Below, in pieces: positions 17,936-27,277 of a stretch of 64,000 nt of DNA. The stretch is from assembly GCF_008923245.1 (NCBI RefSeq), contig NZ_WBOS01000003.1:248001-312000 (forward strand), in the 5' to 3' direction. Position 1 is the stretch's first letter; the number at the start of each line of letters is the position of its first letter. The notes beneath the pieces are model-generated. The model was given only the letters and a program-made list of their open reading frames with translations. It was not told the origin of the DNA and searched no databases. The position numbers and the translations under genes are program-made. The DNA is from Cytobacillus depressus (GTDB taxonomy: Bacteria > Bacillota > Bacilli > Bacillales > Cytobacillaceae).

Positions 17936-19351
17936 TTACCCAAACACCGGGGCCACATACGGCATTGTTTTTGCCAAAAGCCAAACGAGTATAAGGACAA
18001 CGGGTGCGTGGAAGATTAATTGTAAAATAGAATATCCAGCAAGATCTTTTGCTTTGACTCCCAAAACGCCTAATAAAGGCAGCATAAAGAATGGGTTGAC
18101 CATGTTCGGAAGTGCTTCCGACGCATTATAAACTTGCACAATCCAGGCCATGCTGACATTTAATTCTTTTGCGGCTTCAAGCAAGTATGGCGCTTCTACA
18201 ATCCATTTTCCGCCGCCTGAAGGGAGAAAGAGTCCTAAGATAGCCGAGTAAACTCCGGCAATGAACGGAAATGAATTTTCTGTAGAAATGGAAAGGAAGA
18301 ACTCCACTAATTTATCATTCAGTCCAGAGTTCATTAAGATCCCGAAAATCCCTGCATACAGAGGGAATTGAATGAGCACACCGCCAATAGCAGGTACCGA
18401 ATTTGCAACTGAGTTCAAGAAGTTTCTGGGTGTCCAATGCAAAAGCAAACCGATCATTAAAAGCATAAAGTTATAGTTATTAAGATTAAGTGCAGCAATC
18501 GGTCCTGTTTTTGAAATAACGTTAATAATATAAACGGATCCGATCGCAACTAATAATAGATTTAAAATAGGGCTGTACTCTAGCCACTCACCAGGGCGCT
18601 CTGCCTTCTTCTTCGTCTCATCAAGATTTCCTATTCTTCCATAATCAATTCCAGCCATTTCGGCAGTTTTCGCTTTGTCTTTTCCCGGGGCAGAAACAAA
18701 CGCAATCCAAACAGATAAAACAATAAGAACAACGATCATGGTCAAATTTTGCCATGTGAAAATGGTCTCTGACATGGAAATCGTCCCACTAATTTCATAT
18801 AAAGCGGGAGGAATCGATGCCTTCGTTGCCATCAATAGAGCTGCTGAAGAGGAAAGTCCTAAAGCCCAAACACTTCCAAGCCCTAGGAATCCCGCGGCGC
18901 CCATGGCCCGGTAATCGACACCTTTCACCCGTTTGCTAATTTCTTTAATAAGAATTCCGCTAAAAATCAAGCTAAAACCCCAGCTTAGGAGAGAGGTAGC
19001 CATGGAGAAGAAAGCGACGAAAGCTACGGCTCCTTTAGGCGATTTAGGGATTTCAGAAAGCTTAGCAATGAGTTTATGAACAGGTCTAGAAGAAGCGACT
19101 ACATAACCTGTAATGATGATAAAGGCCATTTGCATGGTGAAAGGGATTAAATCCCAATAGTGAGTCCCGAAATCAACTCCAATTTCGACAGGAGTCCGTC
19201 CCATTAATAAAGCAATAATTGCTATTAAAACGACTGCAACCGCAGCGAAAATATAGGCATCAGGGAACCATCTTTCACTCCAATTCGCGAGCGAAAAACC
19301 CATGCGGGCTAAGAGGCCTTCTTGCTCTGTATTTACTTTATCTTTCTTCAT
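17936..19351 (-). CDS. atoE: Short-chain fatty acid transporter (AtoE family)
   Basis: A 471-aa polytopic membrane protein of the AtoE/YxaH short-chain fatty acid carrier family, with about 11-12 hydrophobic segments. Recognisable family blocks include MAFIIITGYVVASS, SWGFSLIFSGIL, LPSGGGKWIVEAPYLL and NMVNPFFMLPLLG. It lies 28 bases after the CoA-transferase B subunit in the same operon. Import of acetoacetate or butyrate for activation by ScoAB is the expected role. AAAGGTG precedes the ATG. Confidence 0.88.
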   Translation of the reverse strand: MKKDKVNTEQEGLLARMGFSLANWSERWFPDAYIFAAVAVVLIAIIALLMGRTPVEIGVDFGTHYWDLIPFTMQMAFIIITGYVVASSRPVHKLIAKLSEIPKSPKGAVAFVAFFSMATSLLSWGFSLIFSGILIKEISKRVKGVDYRAMGAAGFLGLGSVWALGLSSSAALLMATKASIPPALYEISGTISMSETIFTWQNLTMIVVLIVLSVWIAFVSAPGKDKAKTAEMAGIDYGRIGNLDETKKKAERPGEWLEYSPILNLLLVAIGSVYIINVISKTGPIAALNLNNYNFMLLMIGLLLHWTPRNFLNSVANSVPAIGGVLIQFPLYAGIFGILMNSGLNDKLVEFFLSISTENSFPFIAGVYSAILGLFLPSGGGKWIVEAPYLLEAAKELNVSMAWIVQVYNASEALPNMVNPFFMLPLLGVLGVKAKDLAGYSILQLIFHAPVVLILVWLLAKTMPYVAPVFG

Positions 19352-19379
19352 TTAATCTACACCTTTCATAAAAAACTTA

Positions 19380-20033
19380 TTAATTTACCTTTTCCAGCTC
19401 GGGTAAAACTGTAAACCGCGCTTCTGTCTTTTCTCTCACTTCATCAACAGTGACGCCATCCATCGTTTCAATGAGGACCATGCCATTTTCTGTGAAATCA
19501 AACACAGCCAAATCAGTAATTAAACGGTGGACGACACCTTTCCCTGTGAGAGGCAGTGTACATTCTGTCTTAATTTTTGATTCGCCGTATTTATTCACAT
19601 GCTCCATCACGACAACGACCCGTTTCGCTCCATTCACAAGATCCATCGCGCCGCCCATTCCTTTGACCATTTTCCCTGGAATCATCCAGTTAGCGAGATC
19701 CCCATTTTCGGCAACCTCCATGCCGCCAAGAATGGCCAGATCGATGTGCCCGCCACGAATCATCGCAAACGACTCAGCACTGTCAAAAAATGAGGAACCA
19801 GGCACGGTTGTAATGGTTTCTTTGCCCGCATTGATTAAATCTGGATCCTCTTCACCCTCCACCGGGTATGGCCCAATGCCGAGCAAGCCGTTTTCAGATT
19901 GTAATAAGACGTTAAAATCAGCCGGAATTTCATTAGCGACAAGTGTAGGCATTCCAATGCCTAAATTCACATTCATGCCATCTTCAATTTCTTTTACAGC
20001 TCGTTTTACAATGGTTAAACGTGTATCTCCCAT
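19380..20033 (-). CDS. scoB: 3-oxoacid CoA-transferase subunit B
   Basis: A 217-aa beta subunit of a family I CoA-transferase. [15 protein letters not shown] and the catalytic-glutamate segment [12 protein letters not shown] (near residue 50) are present, as is [14 protein letters not shown]. With ScoA it transfers CoA from succinyl-CoA or acetyl-CoA to acetoacetate or related short acids. It has its own ribosome binding site (AAAGGAGCG). It sits between scoA and the carrier gene. Confidence 0.92.
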   Translation of the reverse strand: MGDTRLTIVKRAVKEIEDGMNVNLGIGMPTLVANEIPADFNVLLQSENGLLGIGPYPVEGEEDPDLINAGKETITTVPGSSFFDSAESFAMIRGGHIDLAILGGMEVAENGDLANWMIPGKMVKGMGGAMDLVNGAKRVVVVMEHVNKYGESKIKTECTLPLTGKGVVHRLITDLAVFDFTENGMVLIETMDGVTVDEVREKTEARFTVLPELEKVN

Positions 20034-20111
20034 TATGATTCGCTCCTTTTCATTTGTTGTTGCCGATAAGCGTATTTCAGTTTTTATTTCTTAAAATTTT
20101 CGTTCTCGTCC

Positions 20112-20807
20112 TTATGCCTTAGCCACTGTCCGGCGTTCAATTCGTTTCTGATAATCTGTTCCAAGCAATAGCCGCTGTACATAAATGCCAGGTGTATGGA
20201 TTTCATCTGGATTCAGCTCGCCTGGCTCGACAATTTCTTCTACTTCTGCAATCGTGATTTTCCCTGCCATAGCTGCAAGCGGATTAAAGTTGCGAGATGT
20301 TTTCCGGTAAACAAGATTGCCAAGAGTATCAGCTTTCCATGCTTTTACAAGGGCAAAATCACCAATGATTCCTTCTTCTAATAAATATGTTTTGCCATTA
20401 AATACTTTCGTTTCTTTGCCTTCAGCAATTGGTGTCCCAACACCTGTTGCTGTATAAAAGCCTGGAATTCCTGCTCCTCCCGCTCTCATGCGCTCAGCAA
20501 GTGTTCCTTGAGGTGTCAACTCTACTTCTAGCTCGCCACTTAAAAATTGCTGTTCAAAAATTTTATTTTCACCAACATAGGAGGACACCATCTTCTTAAT
20601 CTGTTTATTCGCTAACAGAAGGCCGAGTCCCCAATCATCGACTCCACAGTTATTGCTGTAAACCGTAAGATCCTTCGTTCCTTGTTCACGAAGGGCTTCA
20701 ATCGCCTTCTCTGGAATCCCACATAATCCAAATCCGCCAACGATCAGTGAGGCACCGTCTTTTATATCTGAAACCGCTTCCAAGAATGAGTTCATTACTT
20801 TATTCAC
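20112..20807 (-). CDS. scoA: 3-oxoacid CoA-transferase subunit A
   Basis: A 231-aa alpha subunit with the CoA-binding [13 protein letters not shown] motif near residues 23-36 and [17 protein letters not shown] near 110-126. The chosen start is GTG, behind a GAGGGGG ribosome binding site. First gene of the scoAB-atoE operon. It is divergent from a LysR gene, whose likely binding sites lie in the 118-bp spacer. Confidence 0.92.
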   Translation of the reverse strand: MNKVMNSFLEAVSDIKDGASLIVGGFGLCGIPEKAIEALREQGTKDLTVYSNNCGVDDWGLGLLLANKQIKKMVSSYVGENKIFEQQFLSGELEVELTPQGTLAERMRAGGAGIPGFYTATGVGTPIAEGKETKVFNGKTYLLEEGIIGDFALVKAWKADTLGNLVYRKTSRNFNPLAAMAGKITIAEVEEIVEPGELNPDEIHTPGIYVQRLLLGTDYQKRIERRTVAKA

Positions 20808-20868
20808 ATCATTACCCCCTCATACATTCTCACATAAAAATTTTACATTTAGATTGAAAATTAGTAAA

Positions 20869-20905
20869 ATTCATAAATAGAATGAAGATTATTCCAGTTT
20901 AGAAT
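20869..20905. promoter_or_regulatory. Paired LysR-type boxes between scoA and lysR
   Basis: Two copies of ATTC-N7-GAAT, at 20869-20883 and 20891-20905, have centres 22 bp (two helical turns) apart. The T-N11-A layout and the spacing fit a LysR recognition plus activation site pair. They sit between the divergent scoA operon and lysR. Confidence 0.65.
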
Positions 20906-20925
20906 AAATAAGGAGTTTAATTATT

Positions 20926-21798
20926 ATGGAGCTTCGTGACATCAAGTCTTTTATAGAAGTAGCGAATCATAGTAGTTTTACGAAAGCAGCAGAGCAGTCA
21001 TATCTCTCTCAGCCTTCATTAAGTAAAGCGGTCAAAAAATTAGAAGAAGAGCTACATGTTGAACTTTTTGATCGTTCAACACGGCATCTTCGTTTGACTG
21101 ACGCGGGAAAAATTGTCTACAGGCAAGGTCAGCAAGCCCTTGATTCGCTGGATGAGCTCCCAGCCTTACTTAAGGAGCTAATGAACATGGCAACTGGGGA
21201 AATTAAATTCGGGATCCCTCCACTAATCGGGACACTATTTTTTCCCCATCTTGCTCGTAAATTTCACGAACAGTATCCAAATGTGAAACTAGAGCTTGTA
21301 GAGTTAGGGGCAAAAGTGATTGAACAGCTTGTTGAAGAAAGCCAGATTGACCTCGGTTTAATTGTGCTGAGGGGGGATGAATCCATATTTAATATTTATC
21401 CATTTTTTACTGACGAATTTGTTCTCTATATTCATCATGAGCACCCGCTGGCCAACCGAGAATCTGTCGATTTATCAGAATTAAGAGATGAGCAATTTAT
21501 CATTTTTTCAAAAAGCTTTACCTTGCATGACTATATGATTAATGCATGCAAAGAAGCGGGTTTTAACCCGACGATTTCCTATGAAAGCTCACAATGGGAC
21601 TTAATTTTAGAGCTAGTTGCTTCCAAACTAGGAATCACTTTATTACCCAAAATACTAATAGAAAAGCAAAGCAACTCAAGCGTCAAAACCATCCCGCTGC
21701 AAACACCATCTCTTAAATGGAAGCTAGGCTTCGTAACGAAAAAAGACGCGTATCATTCATTTGCATTGAAAAAATTTCTGGAGATGTTTACAGGGTGA
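20926..21798 (+). CDS. LysR-family regulator of the scoAB-atoE operon
   Basis: A 290-aa LysR-type protein. The HTH is in residues 1-60 (SSFTKAAEQSYLSQPSLSKAVKKLE), followed by a substrate-binding-like effector domain from about 88 to the end. It is similar in wording to Bacillus CidR/CysL-like regulators but no closer identity can be given. It is divergent from scoA with two ATTC-N7-GAAT boxes in the spacer, so acting on scoAB-atoE and on itself is likely. AAGGAG precedes the ATG. Confidence 0.9.
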   Translation: MELRDIKSFIEVANHSSFTKAAEQSYLSQPSLSKAVKKLEEELHVELFDRSTRHLRLTDAGKIVYRQGQQALDSLDELPALLKELMNMATGEIKFGIPPLIGTLFFPHLARKFHEQYPNVKLELVELGAKVIEQLVEESQIDLGLIVLRGDESIFNIYPFFTDEFVLYIHHEHPLANRESVDLSELRDEQFIIFSKSFTLHDYMINACKEAGFNPTISYESSQWDLILELVASKLGITLLPKILIEKQSNSSVKTIPLQTPSLKWKLGFVTKKDAYHSFALKKFLEMFTG

Positions 21799-21822
21799 AG
21801 CAAGGGGATAGTTCTCTTGCTT
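21797..21822. repeat. Short GAAGCAAGGGGA hairpin repeat
   Basis: GAAGCAAGGGGATAGTTCTCTTGCTT starts at the lysR stop codon. It is a short member of the GGGACGGT hairpin family. Confidence 0.5.
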
Positions 21823-22147
21823 TATATGAGTACGTAAATAATCAGGTACAAAATCGATTCACAGAGGATAAGAGTAGCTAACTGATGTTCGTTTTAATTG
21901 AGTAGTTACTCTTCTCATTGTATAAAACTTTCTTAAAATGATCAGCCGCTCTTCATGCGGCGTGTAACTGCGTTAACTGACTCTTTTATTATATAAATTA
22001 TTGCTTCTTCTGTTTTCCTTGTCTTTTTAAGGCAACAGGAAACATAGGAACCGCACCTAAAATAAATTCTGAATATTCTTTATTATATATAATATATTTA
22101 CAGATAATTTTCATTATTGTAAAATCAATTCCCGAGGGGGACCCAAT
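21823..22147. other. Intergenic region with a terminator-like stem
   Basis: AGAGTAGCTA (21871-21880) pairs with TAGTTACTCT (21903-21912) and a smaller GC stem follows near 21942-21962. Either could end the lysR transcript. The last 100 bases are AT-rich and probably hold the gntR promoter; no operator is evident. Confidence 0.5.
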
Positions 22148-22798
22148 TTGAAGAAATATTTTGTAAGCCCAAAATCATTAAAAGTACAGTCTTATGAAGT
22201 CATTAAAGAAGCCATTATTAAGGGGGTGTTATCTGATAATGAAGCTCTGACTGAGGTTAAAGCGATGGAGTTATTTGGCATTAGTAGAACCCCATTTAGG
22301 GAAGCAATTCAAAGATTAGAGGCTGAGGAATGGGTGATTGCCATTCCGTATAAGGGGACTTATGTAAGCCCTTTAACGATGAAAGATGTAGAAGAAATCT
22401 TTCAAATTCGCTTAATTATTGAAACCGCCACAGCTAAAAGTGCAGCGGAAAATATGACAAGCGACAAAGTAGAAAAACTTGAAAACATCATAGATAAAAT
22501 GAAAACGATCTCATCGATTCAATCAGATTATGAGTTTACTTTAATCGATCAAGAATTTCATAAAACAATTAATCAGTTTGGCGGCAATCGGAGACTTATA
22601 ACGATGAGTGACCAAGTTTACGATATGATGCGAAGAATTGCGATGACCGTCTTAAAAAGCCCGATTAGAAGAAAAGAAGTAATCGATGAGCATTTGAAAG
22701 TGTTAGAAGGATTAAAAACAAATAATGTGGAAAAAACATTGGTTCATCATTATGATCGTGTGAAATTTGAAGCACAAAAGTATTTTTCAGCTTTATAA
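22148..22798 (+). CDS. GntR-family regulator (FCD subfamily)
   Basis: A 216-aa GntR/FadR-type regulator. The N-terminal winged HTH covers residues 8-75 (ELFGISRTPFREAIQRLEAE is the recognition region) and an all-helical FCD ligand domain covers about 85-210. The start is TTG behind GAGGGGGA. It lies upstream of, and in the same direction as, the MFS carrier, asparaginase and dehydrogenase genes, which are the likely regulon. Confidence 0.88.
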   Translation: MKKYFVSPKSLKVQSYEVIKEAIIKGVLSDNEALTEVKAMELFGISRTPFREAIQRLEAEEWVIAIPYKGTYVSPLTMKDVEEIFQIRLIIETATAKSAAENMTSDKVEKLENIIDKMKTISSIQSDYEFTLIDQEFHKTINQFGGNRRLITMSDQVYDMMRRIAMTVLKSPIRRKEVIDEHLKVLEGLKTNNVEKTLVHHYDRVKFEAQKYFSAL

Positions 22799-22814
22799 AA
22801 AAGTAAAAATGTGT

Positions 22815-22883
22815 GTTCAAAAAGGAGGACAAAGAGAGAGATTGGCAGAAATTCGACCGCTATTTTTCCCGGACTTTTTGAAC
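22815..22883 (+). other. Long-range stem sequestering a Shine-Dalgarno between gntR and MFS gene
   Basis: GTTCAAAAAG (22815-22824) and CTTTTTGAAC (22874-22883) are perfectly complementary. The left arm overlaps a strong AAAAAGGAGG sequence that has no well-spaced start codon after it (a TTG lies 14 bases downstream at 22842). Function unknown. Confidence 0.4.
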
Positions 22884-22911
22884 AACTCTAAAAGAAAGGT
22901 TAGGTGTTCAG

Positions 22912-24228
22912 ATGAAGCAAAATTACCGTTATCAAATTATGTTAATGATGGTGCTGATGGTAATCATCAACTATATAGATAGAGGCGCCATTTCGTACGC
23001 ACAAAAAGACATTATTGGCGAGTACGGTTTTGACCCTATTTCTTGGGGAGCTGTCCTTGGTTATTTTGGATTTGGTTATTTATTTGGCTCTCTTTTTGGA
23101 GGAATGCTAGCTGATAAAGAGGGACCGAAATTTGTTTGGATCATTATTGGAATTGGTTGGTCTGTTTTTGTTATTGCCACTGCTTTTGCAGGTGATATCG
23201 GATTGGCATTATTCGGCGGTTCTGCTCTTACTGGATTTGCCGTCATCCGTATCTTATTTGGCTTTGCTGAGGGGCCGACATTTTCAACCATTAATAAAAC
23301 AAATGCAAACTGGGCTACACCAAAAGAACGCGGCTTTGCTGTATCTATGGGTCTATTAGGAACGCCACTTGGAGCCATGTTAACAGCTCCAGCGGCGGTC
23401 GCACTTTTATCCGTAACTAACTGGAAAGTGATGTTTATTATTCTTGGGAGTTTGGGAATCGTATGGGTTTTCATATGGGCAAAAATGTTTACCGATTTAC
23501 CGGAGCAAAATCCAAAGGTATCGAAGGAAGAGCTTGAAAAAATTCGTTCTGTAAAGGATTTATTGCCAAATGAAAAAGTAGTTGGTGAACATGATGATTC
23601 GATTAAGTGGTATCATTTCTTTAAAAATCCAACACTTGTATTTAATGCTTTAGGCTATTTTGCTTTCCAATATATCAACTTCTTATTACTTACGTGGACA
23701 CCAAAATACTTACAAGATCAATTTGGCTTTCAATTATCTTCTCTCTGGTATTTAGGAATGATTCCTTGGATTGGCGCTTGTTTTACCGTATTGCTTGGCG
23801 GGAAAATTTCGGACTATTTACGAATGAAAACAGGAAATCTACGTATCGCAAGATCAGGGCTAGCTGTTGTTTCATTATTATTGACTGCCACATGCTTTAT
23901 GCTGATTCCTACTGCAGACACTATTGTCGGAGTCATGGTCTTAATGTGTATTGGGAATGCCTTTAATTCTCTTCCAAACTCTGTTTATTGGTCAGTGATT
24001 ATAGATACAGAACCAAGTCGTGCAGGCACATTTGGCGGCATTACGCATTTTATCACGAATACAGCAACCATTATCGCCCCAATATTAACTGGATTCTTAG
24101 TTGTGAGCTTTGGTTACTCTTCTATGTTTGTCGCAGCAGGTATTGCGGCGGCCTTTGGAATGATAGCTATGCTCTTTGTTAAACCAGGTCAAAGACAAGC
24201 AAATAAGTTTAAAAGAGTGAGTGCTTAA
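22912..24228 (+). CDS. MFS transporter, anion:cation symporter-like
   Basis: A 438-aa major facilitator with twelve predicted helices. Features of the ACS (anion/cation symporter; hexuronate, galactonate, tartrate) group are the early NYIDRGAISYA motif, GGMLADKEGPK between helices 2 and 3, and GFAEGPTFSTINKTNANW. The cytoplasmic loop after helix 6 holds an acidic/basic stretch near residues 200-230. It follows gntR and precedes the asparaginase. A carboxylate substrate is likely. Confidence 0.88.
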   Translation: MKQNYRYQIMLMMVLMVIINYIDRGAISYAQKDIIGEYGFDPISWGAVLGYFGFGYLFGSLFGGMLADKEGPKFVWIIIGIGWSVFVIATAFAGDIGLALFGGSALTGFAVIRILFGFAEGPTFSTINKTNANWATPKERGFAVSMGLLGTPLGAMLTAPAAVALLSVTNWKVMFIILGSLGIVWVFIWAKMFTDLPEQNPKVSKEELEKIRSVKDLLPNEKVVGEHDDSIKWYHFFKNPTLVFNALGYFAFQYINFLLLTWTPKYLQDQFGFQLSSLWYLGMIPWIGACFTVLLGGKISDYLRMKTGNLRIARSGLAVVSLLLTATCFMLIPTADTIVGVMVLMCIGNAFNSLPNSVYWSVIIDTEPSRAGTFGGITHFITNTATIIAPILTGFLVVSFGYSSMFVAAGIAAAFGMIAMLFVKPGQRQANKFKRVSA

Positions 24229-24382
24229 TAGATAGAACTATAAATATTAAATACTGAAAATAGGGATTATTATGTATTCTATCAGTGATAATATAAAGGT
24301 TATTTTCAAATTAAAACTATTATTTTTAGAGGAGGACAAATTAAGATTTCTCCTCATGCTTTTTTGAAAAGAGGGATTGGAT

Positions 24383-25357
24383 ATGAAAAAAATTATTTTA
24401 TTAACGACTGGTGGAACGATTGCAAGCAAGGTGAATCCTGATACAGGTTTACTTTCCTCAGGAGCCTTAACAGGGGATGAGCTTGCAAGCATGTGCAAAC
24501 TGCCAAGTAAAATCGGCGTGGAAGTTGAATCTGTTTTTCAAATTCCTAGTAATCAAATGAATGCTGAAAGATTATCTCAGTTGAGAGAAAGAATCGGAGT
24601 TTTATTATCTGACCCGCAAGTGGATGGAGTGGTGGTCACCCACGGTACCGATACGTTAGAGGAGACTGCCTATTACTTAGATTTGACAATCGCTAATGAG
24701 AAACCAATTGTCATAACGGGATCGCAAAGAGGACCGTTTGAGCTTGGTACCGATGCAATGATCAATATTCGCCAGTCTATATTGGCTGCTGCAAGTGATG
24801 AGCTGAAAGGCTTTGGAACAGTCGTCCTGTTTAACGAACGACTTTTTTCAGCCAGATATGTCAAGAAAGTTCATGCTTCTAATGTGGCTGGATTTACTTC
24901 TGAAGGATACGGATATTTGGGAACGGTGGATCAGGATATCGTGACAGTGTACCAAAAGCCTCTTACTCGAGAGGTTTATTCTCTGAAACACGATTTTCCA
25001 GTTGTTGATATTATCCCATTCTACTTAGGGGTTGATGATCGATTTATAAGAACATCCATTTCAACTGGGGCAAAAGGGATGATTCTGGAAGGCTCCGGAA
25101 GAGGCCATATGGCACCTGAAATGTCTGCAGCGATTGAGGAAGCTTGCAATCAAGGCATCATCGTCGTATTAACAACTAAAGCGGGCGAAGGAGAAGTACG
25201 TCATGTATATGACTTCCCTGGCAGTGTTTTCGATTTAACCAACAAGGGTGTATTAATAGGAAAAGATTATGACAGCAAAAAGGCTAGAATCAAATTAGCT
25301 GTCTTATTGGCAGATGGTGCGTCTAAAGAAGAGATTCAACGTGTATTTTTAAAATAA
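24383..25357 (+). CDS. Asparaginase (type I-like)
   Basis: A 324-aa asparaginase from ATG 24383; the TTG two codons earlier is too close to the ribosome binding site AGAGGG. Both catalytic threonine motifs are intact: TTGGTIAS near residues 7-14 and VVTHGTDTLEET near 82-93. KAGEGEVR lies near the C-terminus. No signal peptide, so it is cytoplasmic. Its place between an anion carrier and a tartrate-type dehydrogenase suggests a substrate other than, or beyond, asparagine (inference). Confidence 0.9.
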   Translation: MKKIILLTTGGTIASKVNPDTGLLSSGALTGDELASMCKLPSKIGVEVESVFQIPSNQMNAERLSQLRERIGVLLSDPQVDGVVVTHGTDTLEETAYYLDLTIANEKPIVITGSQRGPFELGTDAMINIRQSILAAASDELKGFGTVVLFNERLFSARYVKKVHASNVAGFTSEGYGYLGTVDQDIVTVYQKPLTREVYSLKHDFPVVDIIPFYLGVDDRFIRTSISTGAKGMILEGSGRGHMAPEMSAAIEEACNQGIIVVLTTKAGEGEVRHVYDFPGSVFDLTNKGVLIGKDYDSKKARIKLAVLLADGASKEEIQRVFLK

Positions 25358-25411
25358 TTGAAAGAGAAGATACGAGAACTAGTTTTCTATCATTTTTAGG
25401 AGGATTAAAAC

Positions 25412-26503
25412 ATGAAAAAATGGGAGATATCCGTTATTCCGGGGGATGGGATCGGGATTGAAGTCATGCCAGAAGCCACCAGGGTGTTAGATAGACTTGC
25501 TGAGATTCATGGCGGTATTGCTTTTTCGTATAGGGAATATCCGTGGAGCTGTGAGTATTACCTTGAACATGGTGTGATGATGCCAGAAGATGGGCTAAAG
25601 CAATTAGAGCAGAGTGACGCAGTTTTTCTAGGGGCAGTTGGAAATCCAAAGCTCGTTGCGGATCATATCTCTCTTTGGGGCCTGCTTGTTAATATTCGAA
25701 GGGGGTTCGAACAAGTCATTAACGTTCGTCCTGCAAAACAAATGAAGGGAATTGCCTCCCCGCTTGTTAATCCAAAAGAATTTGATTTCATTGTGGTAAG
25801 GGAAAACAGTGAAGGTGAATATAGTGAAGTCGGAGGGAGAATTCATTCCGGTGAGGATGAAATGGCGATTCAAAACGCCGTGTTCACAAGAAAAGGGATT
25901 ACTCGTGCGATGGACTATGCATTTGAACTAGCTAAAACAAGAAGAGGCCATGTGACGAGTGCGACCAAGTCGAATGGAATCGTCCACTCGATGCCATTCT
26001 GGGATGAAGTATTTCAAGATGTATCGAAAAGGTATGAAGATATTCAAACCCAATCCGTACATATTGACGCCTTAAGTGCCTTCCTCGTTTCAAAGCCTCA
26101 TACTTTTGATGTCATTGTAGCGAGTAATCTGTTTGGCGATATTTTAACCGATATAGGAGCATCCATAATGGGAAGCATCGGGATTGCCCCTGCAGCCAAC
26201 ATTAATATTAATGGGAAATACCCATCCATGTTCGAACCTGTACATGGCTCAGCACCAGATATTGTCGGCCAAGGAATCGCTAATCCAATCGGACAAATTT
26301 GGACAGGGAAAATGATGCTTGATCACTTAGGTGAAAGAGAGCTCGGTACGCTATTACTAGATACTATTGAGGAAGTATTGCAAGACGGAATCAAGACCCC
26401 AGATATAGGTGGTACTGCTTCGACAATAGAGGTAACGGATCATATTTTCAATAAATTAAATTGCGGGCATAGCTGGTGTCAGGCACCATCCGTGGACAAA
26501 TGA
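25412..26503 (+). CDS. Tartrate/D-malate-type dehydrogenase (isopropylmalate dehydrogenase family)
   Basis: A 363-aa NAD-dependent beta-decarboxylating dehydrogenase. The family core is intact: IPGDGIGIEV, GAVGNPK, the substrate-arginine region WGLLVNIRRGFEQVINVRP, VVRENSEGEYSEVGG, SNLFGDILTD and HGSAPDIVGQG. The wording fits the tartrate dehydrogenase/D-malate dehydrogenase group, not LeuB. AGGAGG precedes the ATG. The last nine or so codons (WCQAPSVDK) and the stop are supplied by a dispersed GGTGTCAGGCACC/GTGGACA repeat, making the protein slightly longer than expected. Confidence 0.87.
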   Translation: MKKWEISVIPGDGIGIEVMPEATRVLDRLAEIHGGIAFSYREYPWSCEYYLEHGVMMPEDGLKQLEQSDAVFLGAVGNPKLVADHISLWGLLVNIRRGFEQVINVRPAKQMKGIASPLVNPKEFDFIVVRENSEGEYSEVGGRIHSGEDEMAIQNAVFTRKGITRAMDYAFELAKTRRGHVTSATKSNGIVHSMPFWDEVFQDVSKRYEDIQTQSVHIDALSAFLVSKPHTFDVIVASNLFGDILTDIGASIMGSIGIAPAANININGKYPSMFEPVHGSAPDIVGQGIANPIGQIWTGKMMLDHLGERELGTLLLDTIEEVLQDGIKTPDIGGTASTIEVTDHIFNKLNCGHSWCQAPSVDK

Positions 26504-26532
26504 GGGATTTATCCATGGAGGGTGGACACATC
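26475..26532 (+). repeat. GGTGTC(AGG)CACC/GTGGACA repeat inside the 3' end of the dehydrogenase gene
   Basis: It reads GGTGTCAGGCACCATCCGTGGACAAAT, then a short AT stretch, then GGGTGGACACA. The first 29 bases are in the coding frame of the preceding gene and provide its TGA stop. Confidence 0.75.
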
Positions 26533-26620
26533 TTGGAGCAATTCGAATAACATCATTTTGGGAAGACACTAGTATATTTTTTACTTTTAAAAGATCAATT
26601 CCGCTCTACTATTCCCTTTT

Positions 26621-26670
26621 AAACAGCTTAAAAAAACCCCAACTCACAAGAGAAGGGCTTTAAGCTGTTT
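26621..26670 (-). terminator. Terminator of the stalk-domain gene
   Basis: AAACAGCTTAAA and TTTAAGCTGTTT (12 bp each) flank an inner stem with CCCC and a run of seven T residues on the minus strand. The outer arm overlaps the stop codon. Confidence 0.8.
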
Positions 26671-27268
26671 ACTTATTAACTTTTACATTATTAAATCGAT
26701 AATTTTCAAAGTCAGCGCTTAATACGATATTAATTGTATCAGAAGACACAGGCTTAAAGAAAATAACAGATTGTTCGCTAACGCCTGGCTCGATAAAATA
26801 GTCAGCATGTGGAACATCTTTTTCATACCAGCGTTCAAAGTTAAAATCAGAATCAAAAGAATATTGCTTTCCATTTGATACAATTTTCGCTAAACTGTCG
26901 CCAGTCATGACTTCTTTATTCGTTCTATTTACATATGTAACGTAAATCTTTAATGAATCGGAGTCTTGAACTACTCTATCAATTGTGACTGTAACACCAT
27001 TAATTGTTTGGGACATATTAGTTGGAGCAGTATTATTGTTCTTTTTATCAACAATTGTAACTGTTTTTGTATTATTATCCCAATTAACTGTGGCACCTAA
27101 CATTTCAGAGATAGCTCTTAATGGTACATATGTAGTGCTATTAATAATTTTCGCTTCAGCATTTTTTACTTGGCTTCCATTTACAATGAGTTTAATAGAT
27201 GGCGCAGCATAGACTCCCGCTGAAAACGACATCAAAACTGCTAAAATAATAATAATTTTCTTCTTCAA
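26669..27268 (-). CDS. Secreted protein with copper amine oxidase-like stalk domain
   Basis: About 199 aa. A signal peptide ending in VYAA (cleavage near residue 21) is followed by a stalk domain (IKLIVNGSQVKNAEAKIINSTTYVPLRAISEMLGATVNWDN, about 23-75) as found on many Bacillus surface proteins. A roughly 115-residue beta-rich domain of unknown function follows (about 85-199). The start is uncertain: GGAGAG lies directly against a GTG at 27277 but is eight bases from TTG 27268, which I prefer. The stalk folds as a wall-associated spacer; no enzyme motif was seen. Confidence 0.75.
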   Translation of the reverse strand: MKKKIIIILAVLMSFSAGVYAAPSIKLIVNGSQVKNAEAKIINSTTYVPLRAISEMLGATVNWDNNTKTVTIVDKKNNNTAPTNMSQTINGVTVTIDRVVQDSDSLKIYVTYVNRTNKEVMTGDSLAKIVSNGKQYSFDSDFNFERWYEKDVPHADYFIEPGVSEQSVIFFKPVSSDTINIVLSADFENYRFNNVKVNK

Positions 27269-27277
27269 TTCATGCAC

